64,000 nucleotides of DNA, from positions 124,001-188,000 of the forward strand of contig NZ_BMRX01000009.1 in assembly GCF_014648855.1 (NCBI RefSeq), read 5' to 3'. Origin of the DNA: Streptomyces parvulus (GTDB lineage Bacteria > Actinomycetota > Actinomycetes > Streptomycetales > Streptomycetaceae). Under the pieces are notes generated by a model, which searched no databases, was not told the DNA's origin, and saw only the letters and a program-made list of their open reading frames with translations. This document shows positions 35,043 to 43,725 of the stretch, one piece after another (the stretch's first letter is position 1; each line of letters opens with the position of its first letter). The position numbers and the translations under genes were made by a program.

Positions 35043-35070
35043 AGAATACCCCGGGGGTGGCGGGGGTCAA
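35043..35070 (-). promoter_or_regulatory. Candidate promoter of the S10 operon
   Basis: On the minus strand a -35 TTGACC (35065-35070) and a -10 TATTCT (35043-35048) are 16 bp apart, a good principal-sigma promoter. It begins 4 bp after the hairpin that follows the toxin-locus immunity gene. Confidence 0.55.
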
Positions 35071-35074
35071 ACCA

Positions 35075-35091
35075 GGGCCTTCCCCAGGCCC
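35075..35091 (-). terminator. Short hairpin after the immunity gene
   Basis: GGGCCT (35075-35080) and AGGCCC (35086-35091) form a perfect 6-bp stem immediately past the stop codon; on the minus strand it is followed by TGGTTTGA. It is the only obvious barrier between toxin-locus transcription and the S10 operon, and it looks weak. Confidence 0.45.
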
Positions 35092-35092
35092 C

Positions 35093-35608
35093 CTACAACC
35101 ACTCGCCGCCGTCATCTTCCGCGCCGGCTCCGTAGTCGCGTACCACCACAACGAGCTGCACCGGCACGTCGGTGTCGTCATGCTTGACGCCGGCCAGGAC
35201 GACCTTGCCCGAGACTCGCCACGCAGTGTGGTCGATGTAGTCCGCACCGTCGGTCAGGTCTTCCTCCGAACTCTCCAGCCTGGCCCCGAGGGGTCCGGAC
35301 TCCAACTGGGCGACGAGTCCCGGGAGCTCCGCGGACGCCGCGTCGTAGAGGTCGTCGATGTATGTGTCCGGGTCCGGCCACTCCTCTTCGACGTCTCGGT
35401 GCCAGACGGTGAACTCCACCTGCACCGAGGGCCCGTCCCCTTGAATCCACGCATGGGCATCGCCGCGGCGCCAGGACGTCACCCACTCCGTCGCCGGATT
35501 GGCGCGGCCCCCCTCCCAGCCTGCCGCGTCGAGCACGGCTGCTGCCGCCGGCCCGGTGAGCTCGTCGAGATCGGTCAGCCGAACCAGTTCCGCACTTACG
35601 TCAACCAT
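35093..35608 (-). CDS. Candidate immunity protein of the RHS toxin
   Basis: 171 aa, acidic, no signal peptide, so cytoplasmic. The start overlaps the last four codons of the toxin gene, the expected arrangement for a cognate immunity gene. Residues such as EWVTSWRRGDAHAWIQGDGP and VWHRDVEEEWPDPDTYIDDL show a Trp-rich, negatively charged surface suited to binding a basic nuclease. I recognise no immunity family; the assignment rests on position and charge. Confidence 0.6.
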   Translation of the reverse strand: MVDVSAELVRLTDLDELTGPAAAAVLDAAGWEGGRANPATEWVTSWRRGDAHAWIQGDGPSVQVEFTVWHRDVEEEWPDPDTYIDDLYDAASAELPGLVAQLESGPLGARLESSEEDLTDGADYIDHTAWRVSGKVVLAGVKHDDTDVPVQLVVVVRDYGAGAEDDGGEWL

Positions 35609-38600
35609 TTACTCATTCCACTCATACCGTTTCCGGGCACATGAAATACCGCTAGCGTACCGCTCGCCATCGCTTCCGGGAAATGACTTCCGAGCAATTC
35701 CCGGAAGTGCGCAGCCCCGGCTTCATTGGATATCGCGTAACGCACACCCTTTCCGCCCATTTCTTCATTCAATTTCAGGAGCTTGGCGGCCTGGTCGGTG
35801 ATTTTCGCCTCATTGTAGAAGTCATTACGAGGATTATAGACGGACTTAGCCCACTCACCGTCCCGTCCGCCGGTGAACTTAGCCTCCATGATCCATCCAT
35901 TGGTGGGACCACCGTCCACGTGCACCTCCCGACCGTTGGACAGCTTCCATATCTGCTCATAGTCCGTACCGGAAACCACACGCTGATACCGGAACGAGGG
36001 ACGCTTCAGCATCTTTTCGGTCATCCAGGCGAGCCCCTTGAACGTAGGGCAGGACTGGAGACCGAGAGGGTCGGACCAGACCAGCGGGTTGAGCACGTAC
36101 CCGTAGTGGTCGGGGCCCGCTGCGAGACCCAGCGGGTCGGGAGAAACGTACCGCGCCGTGTATGGATCGTAATAGCGGAAATGGTTGTAGTGCAGCTCGC
36201 TCTCGGCGTCGAAATACTGCCCAGGGAAACGAAGCTGACATCCTTCTTCCGACGCTTGAAGGTGCCGCCCTTCCCCCCAAAGACTCGACCTGTTCTTCCA
36301 GGTCACGTTTCCGTCTGGAGTGAGCAGTTCGACGGGACTGCCGACGAGATCGCTCACTATGAGCCTGAATCTCTGGTCTACTTCGTCCTGGGGAGCGTCT
36401 TTGGCCCATTCCCGTGTACATTGCGCCACTGCACGATGGCTGTCGGGCGTGTACTCCCATGTGATGCTGGTTCGGGCTCCGGGACCGAGCTCATGGATCT
36501 CCTCCGCGAGTCGGCTGCCGTCCCACACGAAGAACACCGCTTCGCTGACGTCCCCGAGGGAGTCGAGACGCTCTTTCGCCACCCGGCGTCCGAGAGGGTC
36601 GTAGGTGTAGCGCCAGGTAGTCCCATCCGGCGTGACGAGGCATGTCAGCCGGTCGTCGGCGTTCCAGGTATAGGTCCAGCTCTTGCGGAGGCCCGAGAGC
36701 GTTCTGCGAGTGCGCCGGATCACCCGCCCCTGGTCGTCATAGACGTAGCTGGTGCGGCCGGCTCGCGTCAGCCGGTTTCCGGCGTACGCGAAGCGCTGCG
36801 TGGGTTCGTGCTGGACACCGTCCGCGTTCTCTCGATGAGAGGCGATCAGTCGTCCCCCATCGTCGTAGGCATAGCTTTCGCTCCATCCCTCCGCCCTGAC
36901 TCCGGTCGGCCGACCCCCCGCGTCCAGGGAAAAGCGCTTCCGGTCGCCCTGGTTTTCGCGTACCTCGAGGGGACCAACAGGGCCATGGATGTATTGACGG
37001 TCGATGGAAGGTGCCGGTGCCCCCGGAGCACTGTGCGTCGAGGGGAAGACCTTCTGGCTGCGCATCCGGTGCAACGCATCCCAGGACTGCACAACCGCGG
37101 GGCCGTCGGCCAGCCGGATCTCCGTCTCCCGGCCCGCAGCGTCGTAGCCAAACTGCAAGGTATGGCCGGACGCCACCAGTTGACGCGGCTGGCCGTCCAT
37201 GGTGTACGACCAGTTGCTCTCGACTCCGGAAGGAGTGACTCGGGTTGTGCGGCGACCGGCCAGGTCGTAGCGGAAGCGGCTTGTTCGCCCGTTGACGGAC
37301 TCCTCGGTCACACGACCGTATTCATCGTGCGCGAAGGTGAGCTGGACGCCGGGCGAGAGCGCTTCCGCCAGTTGCCCGGCGTCGTCATATCGGAACACCG
37401 TTGTCGAGTCCCCGGCACGCTTCTCCACCACGTTGCCGATCACGTCGCGCACGTACTCGACGGACTCGCCGGCGCCGTTGACTTGTCTGATGAGCCGGCC
37501 CACCTCATCTCGCGCATAGCTGAGCGAACGACCGTCGAAGTCCTGTTCCGCGATCAGGTGGCCTGCGGCGTCATAGGTGTACCGCCAGGAAAGCCCCCGG
37601 TCGTTGGCGACGGCTGTGAGCCGAAGCTCGGTGTCGTGCTCGAACCGGAGGATTGCGCCGGCGGGATCAGTTCTGCTCGCCAACTGGTCGAAGTGGGAGT
37701 ACGTCGAAGTGGTGGTTGCTCCGCTGGGGTCGGCGTACGCAAGAAGATTCCCCTCCGCATCCCAGACCCAGGACTCCACGCTGCCGTCAGCCGCGATCCT
37801 TTGCTTCTTCCTGCCCTCCGGCGTCCACGAGATGTGAGTGACACCGCCAAGCGGATCCGTGACCGAGTCGACGCGGCCGAACGGGTCACGGCCGTACTCG
37901 ACGAACGCGCCCGCCGAGTTCGCGACCCTCACCGGCAGACCCGCGGCATTGGTCACGATGGAGACGCTCGCCCCGTGAGGGTCAGTAATGCCGGTGAGCG
38001 CACCTCCGAGTCCATACGTGAAGCCGGTCGTGGCACCACCGGGCTCCACTACGGACGTACGGTTCCCACGCTCGTCGTAGGAGTAGGTGCGCACCGCCCC
38101 GTCGCCACCGACCGTCATGACGGGAAGGTGCCATTGGTTGTACTCGGCGGTCGCTCGACGTCCGTCGGGACCGGCGATGGAAGTGACGTTGCCTGCCTCG
38201 TCGTAGGTGTACGCGGTCTCCCGTCCCATGGGGTCGGTCTGCTTGAGCAGCCGACCGTGACGATCCCATTCGAGCGACTCCTGCCGGTCCAGTGGATCGA
38301 TCACCCTGACGAGTTGCAGCAACTCGTTGTGCTCGAACCGGGTCGCGTGACCCAGTGAATCCGAATACGTGGTGACGCGATGCGCGGGGTCGTAGTCGAT
38401 GACACAGTTCAGGTACCCGTCAGCGCCCCGCCCTGCGACGCAACGATCCTCACCGTCGTACACGAACCTGTACCAACTCGCGTTTCTGTCGGTCCAGGAG
38501 ACAACTCGCGCTCGGTCGTCGTAGTCGAGTTGGAGGGGCAACCCCGAAGAATTGATGATCTGTGTGAGATGGCGGTCGACCGAGTATGAGTACCGAACAA

Positions 38601-40251
38601 TGGTCGTCGCGTCGTCGGTGTGAGCGCCGTGACGCAACCGCAGAGTCCTGACCAACCCGTCCGTCGTCTCGACCTCGACGTGGTAGCCGGCTGAGTGCCG
38701 AACATCGGTCGGAGCACCGTCGGCGCTCCGGGCTATCTCGACGCGGTTGTCATTCCGGTCCGTGATCGCGGACAGTGCCAGTGTGTAGGGCATGTCCGGC
38801 AGCGGATCGGCGACCAATGAGAAGTGACGTGTCACGCCGAGCGCCGGATCGTGAATGCGCAGGGTGCCACGGTCGGGCCCATCCCATTCCAGCGGCCACC
38901 GCGGCCCCTCGATCGGCATGGCTGTAACCCCGGCCACAGGCACGGGATACGCAAGGATCATGCCGTCTTCCGCGGCGAACAACACCCCTTCGGCGTCCAG
39001 CTCGACCCGCTCGTCGAGCGTGGATGCCCAGGACCTACCGAACCATCGGCCTTCTCGATACGTCGAGAGATGGGTGCGCTTCAGCGTCAGCGCCAGGACA
39101 CCAGGCAACTCGACGTCGGTGTCGTACATCAGCATTTCGCCGGTGACCATGTCGATGGGGTCGCCACCGGGGCATCTGCCCGCAAGTGCCTTGGCTCGCT
39201 TCACGAGGTTGCCGGTGCCTCCCCTGAGAGACCTCCCCAGCCCTCTGACGCCCTGCGCCATGCCTTTGAGCCCCAGCTTGCCGGCTGACCTCAGTCCCTT
39301 CGCGAGCCCGCCGAGCGTCGTCAGCCCCTTCATACCGGGTATGCAGTCCAGCGCCGCCAGCCCCACGTCCCACAGGGACGCCTGGCCCTTGCTGTATTTG
39401 TAGAGCGTGTCCGCCAGGACCACGAGGGCCGCGATCAGCACGATCGCGCCCAGGATCGGCCCGCCGATGATCATCGCGACGATGCCGACGACCGCGACGA
39501 CGACCTTGCAGACCGTGACGATCGTGTCCCAGTTGTCGGAGAACCAGTCGCCGACGTCCTCCCACCACGACCGGTTCTGGATACCGGCGTCCGACGCCTC
39601 GTCGATCTTGTTCTTCGCGTCCCGGGCCGCGTCCTCACGCATCTTGCGCGCGTCCTCGGCCATCTTCTTCGCCGCGTCCAGCGCACCCTGCGCCGAGTCC
39701 ACCGCCGACTGCGCGTTCGTCTGCGCCGTCTTCGCGTGCTGCGCGTCACGCGTGGCCGCGCGGACCTTCGCCTCGTCCGGCTTGTCCCCGTCCGACTTAC
39801 TGCCCGTCGGATCGTCCTTGTACTTGTCCGCCTCCTTCGACGCCCGCGTCACCCACGAATCCGCCGAGGACAGCTTCGACTGGGCCGAAGTCAGGTCCTG
39901 ACGGGCCTCGCGCGCCTTGACGAGGGCCCGGTCGGCCAGGGCCTGGGCGCGCTCCAGCTTCGGCCAGAAGTCGGCCAGGGCGTCGCCGCACATCCCGTAC
40001 GACTTCTCCAGCTTCTTCAGGTTCTTCGGGACGCCGGAGAACTCCTCCTTGAAGACCGCCGCCGACTTGCCCGCCCACTCCGCGAGCGTGGTCTCCCCCG
40101 CCATGCCCTTGACCAGACGCAGCGCCTCGGACACGTCGTCCGCGAAGTCGTGCAACGTCTTCGCGAGCGTGCGCACGCGCTGCGGGTCACCGGGCGTCGG
40201 GTCCTTGTCCAGGTCCAGGACATGCCAGTCACTCGGCCTGTGGCCCACCAT
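35596..40251 (-). CDS. RHS-repeat polymorphic toxin with restriction-endonuclease-like C-terminal tip
   Basis: 1551 aa. Residues 1-115 have a WXG-like helical pattern (LAEWAGKSAAVFKEEF), probably a type VII secretion signal. A long coiled coil (to about 235) and a double membrane helix (VTVCKVVVAVVGIVAMIIGG, about 243-285) follow. The RHS shell runs from GDPIDMVTGEMLMYDTDVEL (about 365) through many YDxxGR-type repeats to the core GQYFDAESELHYNHFRYYDP and DPLGL (ends residue 1398). The 153-residue tip has YQRVVSGTDYEQIW, VDGG and WIMEAKF, the D...ExK layout of REase-fold nuclease toxins (Tox-REase-5-like, inferred). The tip DNA is clearly less GC-rich than the shell. Confidence 0.88.
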   Translation of the reverse strand: MVGHRPSDWHVLDLDKDPTPGDPQRVRTLAKTLHDFADDVSEALRLVKGMAGETTLAEWAGKSAAVFKEEFSGVPKNLKKLEKSYGMCGDALADFWPKLERAQALADRALVKAREARQDLTSAQSKLSSADSWVTRASKEADKYKDDPTGSKSDGDKPDEAKVRAATRDAQHAKTAQTNAQSAVDSAQGALDAAKKMAEDARKMREDAARDAKNKIDEASDAGIQNRSWWEDVGDWFSDNWDTIVTVCKVVVAVVGIVAMIIGGPILGAIVLIAALVVLADTLYKYSKGQASLWDVGLAALDCIPGMKGLTTLGGLAKGLRSAGKLGLKGMAQGVRGLGRSLRGGTGNLVKRAKALAGRCPGGDPIDMVTGEMLMYDTDVELPGVLALTLKRTHLSTYREGRWFGRSWASTLDERVELDAEGVLFAAEDGMILAYPVPVAGVTAMPIEGPRWPLEWDGPDRGTLRIHDPALGVTRHFSLVADPLPDMPYTLALSAITDRNDNRVEIARSADGAPTDVRHSAGYHVEVETTDGLVRTLRLRHGAHTDDATTIVRYSYSVDRHLTQIINSSGLPLQLDYDDRARVVSWTDRNASWYRFVYDGEDRCVAGRGADGYLNCVIDYDPAHRVTTYSDSLGHATRFEHNELLQLVRVIDPLDRQESLEWDRHGRLLKQTDPMGRETAYTYDEAGNVTSIAGPDGRRATAEYNQWHLPVMTVGGDGAVRTYSYDERGNRTSVVEPGGATTGFTYGLGGALTGITDPHGASVSIVTNAAGLPVRVANSAGAFVEYGRDPFGRVDSVTDPLGGVTHISWTPEGRKKQRIAADGSVESWVWDAEGNLLAYADPSGATTTSTYSHFDQLASRTDPAGAILRFEHDTELRLTAVANDRGLSWRYTYDAAGHLIAEQDFDGRSLSYARDEVGRLIRQVNGAGESVEYVRDVIGNVVEKRAGDSTTVFRYDDAGQLAEALSPGVQLTFAHDEYGRVTEESVNGRTSRFRYDLAGRRTTRVTPSGVESNWSYTMDGQPRQLVASGHTLQFGYDAAGRETEIRLADGPAVVQSWDALHRMRSQKVFPSTHSAPGAPAPSIDRQYIHGPVGPLEVRENQGDRKRFSLDAGGRPTGVRAEGWSESYAYDDGGRLIASHRENADGVQHEPTQRFAYAGNRLTRAGRTSYVYDDQGRVIRRTRRTLSGLRKSWTYTWNADDRLTCLVTPDGTTWRYTYDPLGRRVAKERLDSLGDVSEAVFFVWDGSRLAEEIHELGPGARTSITWEYTPDSHRAVAQCTREWAKDAPQDEVDQRFRLIVSDLVGSPVELLTPDGNVTWKNRSSLWGEGRHLQASEEGCQLRFPGQYFDAESELHYNHFRYYDPYTARYVSPDPLGLAAGPDHYGYVLNPLVWSDPLGLQSCPTFKGLAWMTEKMLKRPSFRYQRVVSGTDYEQIWKLSNGREVHVDGGPTNGWIMEAKFTGGRDGEWAKSVYNPRNDFYNEAKITDQAAKLLKLNEEMGGKGVRYAISNEAGAAHFRELLGSHFPEAMASGTLAVFHVPGNGMSGMSKWLT

Positions 40252-40342
40252 CACGCAACCCCCGTCGACGCACGCGCATCAGCAACAACCCGTATGCACA
40301 CGTGAACTTACAAGGCACGGACGTTCGACGAAAGTGCTGTCT

Positions 40343-40822
40343 TCAGGGCCTGGAGCGGCGTCGGCGCAGGGCTTCGCGTGTGTCGATGAGCGCGTACGAC
40401 GCCTCCAACCGCCAGGTCTCCAGCTTGTCCAGTACGCGCGACGCGATCTTCCATCCCTTCAGCCACAGCGGCAGTTGCCGGAACGGCACGAACGTCATGG
40501 TGTCGTCCACGGCGTTGACGGCGATGCTCCTGCGGCCGGGGCCCGCCGATCGCAGCGCGGCGTACAGCTCTGGCGTCAACTCGCCGTTGAGCCGGGCCGT
40601 GGTGCCCGCCGCGGTGTAGGCGAAGCCGCGCTGGGCGGCCTCCGGCAGCTTCATGGCGCGGATGATCCGCGGCGATGCCTCCTGCAGGGGGCAGTTGAAG
40701 GCCAACCCGATCACGGCGGTTCCCAGGTGGCGCTCTCCACGTTCGTAGGCCGCGTCCCATGCGGCGGGGTCGTCGATACCGAGTAGGCCCTCGCCCGATT
40801 CCCAGTTCAGCTCGGCTGTCAC
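40343..40822 (-). CDS. Hypothetical protein in the toxin operon (159 aa)
   Basis: Starts MTAELNWESGEGLLGIDDPA, has a Cys in IGLAFNCPLQEASPR and a basic C-terminus (TREALRRRRSRP). No membrane segment or known domain. It lies 16 nt after the tandem SUKH-3 gene and 91 nt before the toxin gene, so it is probably an immunity protein or adaptor, which cannot be settled from sequence. Confidence 0.65.
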   Translation of the reverse strand: MTAELNWESGEGLLGIDDPAAWDAAYERGERHLGTAVIGLAFNCPLQEASPRIIRAMKLPEAAQRGFAYTAAGTTARLNGELTPELYAALRSAGPGRRSIAVNAVDDTMTFVPFRQLPLWLKGWKIASRVLDKLETWRLEASYALIDTREALRRRRSRP

Positions 40823-40838
40823 AACCGCGCGCGTCCTT

Positions 40839-41804
40839 TCAGCCGGCCCCAGGTCGGATTCTCTTGGTGATCTGCTCCATCGCCTGGTCCGGGGTGGAGG
40901 CCAGCAGCCAGACGTCGTCCATGCCCTCGTACACCGCGCCGTCCTCCGCCATGGTCAGGTGCGAGTTGCGGCGGTCGCGCATGCCGATGGGGTAGAGGGC
41001 CACACCCGCCCGGTCGGACAGGTCTTCGATGATCTCCGTGTCCCAGAAGGCCAGCAAGGGGTCCAGGGCGAACTCCCTCCACGGCATCTCGGAGAATGGC
41101 TCGCGGTGCGGGACTCGCAGTGCGCCGAATTCCGCCAGGAAGCGGCGAGCGGCGTCGTGGGGTTCGAAGCCGCCGGTCTCCAGCAGGATGCTCTCCCAGG
41201 TGTCCGTGGGGACGGCTCTGCCGGGAGACCAGCCGGCCGCCCGCAGCACACGGTCCGTCTCCGCCGGCCAGCGGGGCGATTGGATGTCCGGGGCGGGGCC
41301 CACCGTGTCCACGCGCCGCCAGAAGGCGTGGTCCTCCGCTGCGCCTCCGCTCGGCTTCCAGAGCGCGGACGGGGCGGCCTGCATGTCCACCAGACGGTCC
41401 AGGGCCTGGTCCGTTGCCGGGGCAAGCAACTCCACGCGGTCCCTCAACAGGTACAGCGCTCCGCCCTCGCCGATGCCCAGGAGGCTCGCGCCGTCGTCCG
41501 CGGCGCCCACGGGGTACAGGGTTGTGCGCGCTTCCCGGCTCACCCGTGCGAATCGCTCCTCCTGCCACTCGGCGACAAGAGGGTCGAACCGGATGGCCGA
41601 CGGGTGGCGGCGCACGTCGGTGGGCCAGCCGGAGGTGATCAGGCCGCCGAATTCGGCGAGAAAGCTGCGCGCGGCATCGTGGGGTGCGAAGTCGCCGCGC
41701 TCGCTCAGGATCGACTCCCAGGTCGCCGTCGGGACCGCGCGGCCCGGTCGCCACCCGGCTCGGCACAGCACGGTGTCCGTGCGGGTCGACCAACGCCGTG
41801 TCAC
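40839..41804 (-). CDS. Tandem SUKH-3 domain immunity-type protein
   Basis: 321 aa from a GTG. Two copies of the SUKH-3 domain: residues about 8-150 with LCRAGWRPGRAVPTATWESI and HDAARSFLAEFG, and about 178-315 with LRAAGWSPGRAVPTDTWESI and HDAARRFLAEFG. SUKH proteins commonly neutralise nuclease toxins of polymorphic systems, cytoplasmically. It precedes the toxin in the same operon, so it may protect against other toxins or be a retained older immunity gene. Confidence 0.8.
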   Translation of the reverse strand: MTRRWSTRTDTVLCRAGWRPGRAVPTATWESILSERGDFAPHDAARSFLAEFGGLITSGWPTDVRRHPSAIRFDPLVAEWQEERFARVSREARTTLYPVGAADDGASLLGIGEGGALYLLRDRVELLAPATDQALDRLVDMQAAPSALWKPSGGAAEDHAFWRRVDTVGPAPDIQSPRWPAETDRVLRAAGWSPGRAVPTDTWESILLETGGFEPHDAARRFLAEFGALRVPHREPFSEMPWREFALDPLLAFWDTEIIEDLSDRAGVALYPIGMRDRRNSHLTMAEDGAVYEGMDDVWLLASTPDQAMEQITKRIRPGAG

Positions 41805-41814
41805 GAGGCGGGGC

Positions 41815-42462
41815 TCATCCCACGAACCGGAACGAAGAAGTGATCGCGTCGAAGATGTCGAAGAAGGAGTCCGCCAGGTCGAGGACCTGGCTGCTGCCCG
41901 CCACCAGGGCGACCTTGCCCTCCTGGCCCGGGACCGGGATGTAGGTCTGCATCAGGACGGCGCGGACCGTGCGGTTCAGGGCGTCGTCCGGGACCGGGAT
42001 GTCCTCCACGCCCTGGGTGCGGGCGGCCGGGCCCACGCCGGGGATGTCGACCGTGGTCACCTTGCGCCAGGAGTCGCCGGGCTTCCTGGCCTCCTTGACC
42101 GCCAACTGGCCCGCTATGGCGGCCGGGTCGTTGGGGAGGGGGTCGCCGGAGGACGTGCGGCCGCCGATGAGGGAGACCGTCACGGATCCGGTGATCGGGG
42201 TGTCGCCGCCGAAGCTCTCCGCCATGCAGCCGCAGTACAGGGCGCCCGACTTCCACGCGTCCGAGGCCGCCTTCTGGAGGAAGGTGATGTACGCGGAGCG
42301 GGACGGGGCCAGCTCCGGGTACCGCCGGACCCGGTCGTCGACCATGCGGCGGATCGAGTCGTCCCGGGACTCCGGACGGACGTCGAACTCCCACCAGGAC
42401 TCCGGCACCTTGATCCGGAACCCGCCTCGCTCGACGGTCAGTGCCTCCGTGTAACGGGCCAT
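41815..42462 (-). CDS. Hypothetical protein, first gene of the toxin operon (215 aa)
   Basis: Begins MARYTEALTVERGGFRIKVP and ESWWEFDVRPESRDDS, and ends SFFDIFDAITSSFRFVG. A Cys pair (YCGC) lies at about residue 76. It resembles small soluble proteins often found beside RHS and type VII effectors in Streptomyces, and the strand pattern recalls DUF1795 (Eag/DcrB) adaptors, but this is only a visual likeness. It is 10 nt upstream of the SUKH-3 gene. Confidence 0.6.
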   Translation of the reverse strand: MARYTEALTVERGGFRIKVPESWWEFDVRPESRDDSIRRMVDDRVRRYPELAPSRSAYITFLQKAASDAWKSGALYCGCMAESFGGDTPITGSVTVSLIGGRTSSGDPLPNDPAAIAGQLAVKEARKPGDSWRKVTTVDIPGVGPAARTQGVEDIPVPDDALNRTVRAVLMQTYIPVPGQEGKVALVAGSSQVLDLADSFFDIFDAITSSFRFVG

Positions 42463-42582
42463 GACGTGACCGGCCTCCCCGTGCGTCGTCCGATGATCCG
42501 TTGATCCGTGCCGTCATCGTCCCACCGTTCGAGCGGCCGACAGGGCCAGGGGGCGCTCGCGGCAGATAATCGCTCACCCGGT

Positions 42583-42612
42583 TTGAGGAAAATCTGTCGT
42601 GGTCGCTGTAGA
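42583..42612 (+). promoter_or_regulatory. Candidate promoter of the MerR-regulator leader
   Basis: TTGAGG (42583-42588) and TGTAGA (42607-42612) are separated by 18 bp. The transcript would start near 42620 and carry a 5' leader of about 310 nt with a strong Shine-Dalgarno and a terminator-like hairpin before the regulator gene. Confidence 0.4.
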
Positions 42613-42681
42613 CATTCGGCGGCTTCCGTGGTTAATCTTCTGTCGTAGCCAAGAAGTCAGGGAGAGAAGGAGGAGGACGCC

Positions 42682-42828
42682 ATCAGGATCGCCCGGTCGA
42701 GGACGTTCTCACCGGGTACCGCAGGCCCCGGAACGGAAGGTGGTCCCACGGTCACGCATCCGCGATCCCTCATCCGCCCGCCCCTCGACGGGGCCCGGGA
42801 CGGAAGCAGAAGGCCGGCAGTGAAGTAG
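42682..42828 (+). other. Possible leader ORF with an ATC start (48 codons)
   Basis: A perfect AAGGAGGAGG (42667-42676) lies 5 nt before ATC at 42682, with no ATG, GTG or TTG in the right place. The frame IRIARSRTFSPGTAGPGTEG, GPTVTHPRSLIRPP runs 48 codons to TAG. If used, it would be a rare ATC start; alternatively the SD-like run belongs to an RNA structure. Its stop lies 29 nt before a 32-bp palindrome. Confidence 0.3.
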
Positions 42829-42857
42829 CCGCCGGCAGATGGTGTTACAAATCCCTC

Positions 42858-42889
42858 GGGGCCTTGGTGCCGTACGGCACCAAGGCCCC
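42858..42889. terminator. 32-bp perfect palindrome, terminator-like, in the leader
   Basis: GGGGCCTTGGTGCC, GTAC and GGCACCAAGGCCCC form a 14-bp stem with a 4-nt loop; the next bases are TCGACCGTTT. It lies 43 nt before the MerR gene and can only act on transcription from the leader, so an attenuator is likely; a protein operator is the alternative. Confidence 0.65.
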
Positions 42890-42932
42890 TCGACCGTTTA
42901 CGCAGGCCCCGAACCCGTCAGCAGAGGTGCAG

Positions 42933-43289
42933 ATGACCGCAGACAGACCGCTCGACCCCATCGACGACGACGACTACCCCGCGTACACCATGGGCCGCGC
43001 GGCCGAGATGCTCGGCACCACGCCCGCCTTCCTGCGGGCCCTCGGCGAGGCCAGGCTGATCACTCCCCTGCGCTCCGAGGGCGGCCATCGCCGCTACTCC
43101 CGCTACCAGCTGCGCATCGCCGCCCGCGCCCGCGAGATGGTCGACCAGGGCACCGCCATCGAGGCGGCCTGCCGCATCATCATCCTGGAGGACCAGCTCG
43201 AAGAGGCCCAGCGCATCAACGCCGAGCTGCGGCGGGGCGGCGCCGAGACCTCCGGGAACCCGGCGGGAAGTGCCCGTACCGCCCGGTAA
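42933..43289 (+). CDS. MerR-type helix-turn-helix regulator
   Basis: 118 aa from MTADRPLDPIDDDDYPAYTM. The winged helix is MGRAAEMLGTTPAFLRALGE, then GGHRRYSRYQLRIAARAREM, the MerR pattern with the arginine-tyrosine wing. A dimerisation helix (ILEDQLEEAQRINAELRRGG) follows. It has no effector domain, as in BldC-like small MerR proteins. The leader upstream carries a hairpin and a possible leader ORF. Confidence 0.85.
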   Translation: MTADRPLDPIDDDDYPAYTMGRAAEMLGTTPAFLRALGEARLITPLRSEGGHRRYSRYQLRIAARAREMVDQGTAIEAACRIIILEDQLEEAQRINAELRRGGAETSGNPAGSARTAR

Positions 43290-43339
43290 TCCCCCCGAGC
43301 GGTGCGCCCCCACCGGTCCGGCGGATAAAATCCGTGCTC

Positions 43340-43699
43340 ATGCCGAAGCCTGACGAGCTGCTCATGGACGTCGCCGCCCTGGTGGAGTCCGGGCAGAGCA
43401 GCCGGATGTCCCTGACCGTGGTCACCCACGGCGCTGTCATCACCGGTCGCCTGGCCCCCGAGAGGGTCTGGAGGCGGCGGGTGTCGGAAGTACTGACGGA
43501 CTCAGCCGACCTGGGCGACTTCTCCGCCGTCTTCGACGGTCACGCGGAGAAGGCCGGGCCACCCACGCACCTGCACTTCCATGTCGCCCGGATCCTCCAG
43601 GGCACCATGGGGATCCCGGAGACCGGCGGTATGTACCGCGTGGCGATCGAGGACGTCAGTGCCTGGACCGTGGGTGACTTCAGCTACTCCGACCACTGA
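43340..43699 (+). CDS. Conserved hypothetical protein (119 aa)
   Basis: Begins MPKPDELLMDVAALVESGQS and has LTVVTHGAVITGRLAPERVW and THLHFHVARILQGTMGIPET, ending AWTVGDFSYSDH. The early segment SLTVVTHGAVITGRL looks like a small beta barrel. I recognise no family. It follows the MerR gene by 50 nt in the same direction and may share its transcript; gdhA converges on it. Confidence 0.7.
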   Translation: MPKPDELLMDVAALVESGQSSRMSLTVVTHGAVITGRLAPERVWRRRVSEVLTDSADLGDFSAVFDGHAEKAGPPTHLHFHVARILQGTMGIPETGGMYRVAIEDVSAWTVGDFSYSDH

Positions 43700-43725
43700 A
43701 CCCCCGCCCGGCGGGGGCGGTTTCC

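Noticed and set aside
42599..42823. 74-codon GTG frame over the MerR leader
   Set aside because: It has no ribosome site, is Arg/Pro/Ser-rich, and contains a TTA codon, rare in Streptomyces. The SD at 42667 lies inside it, favouring a different use of this RNA.
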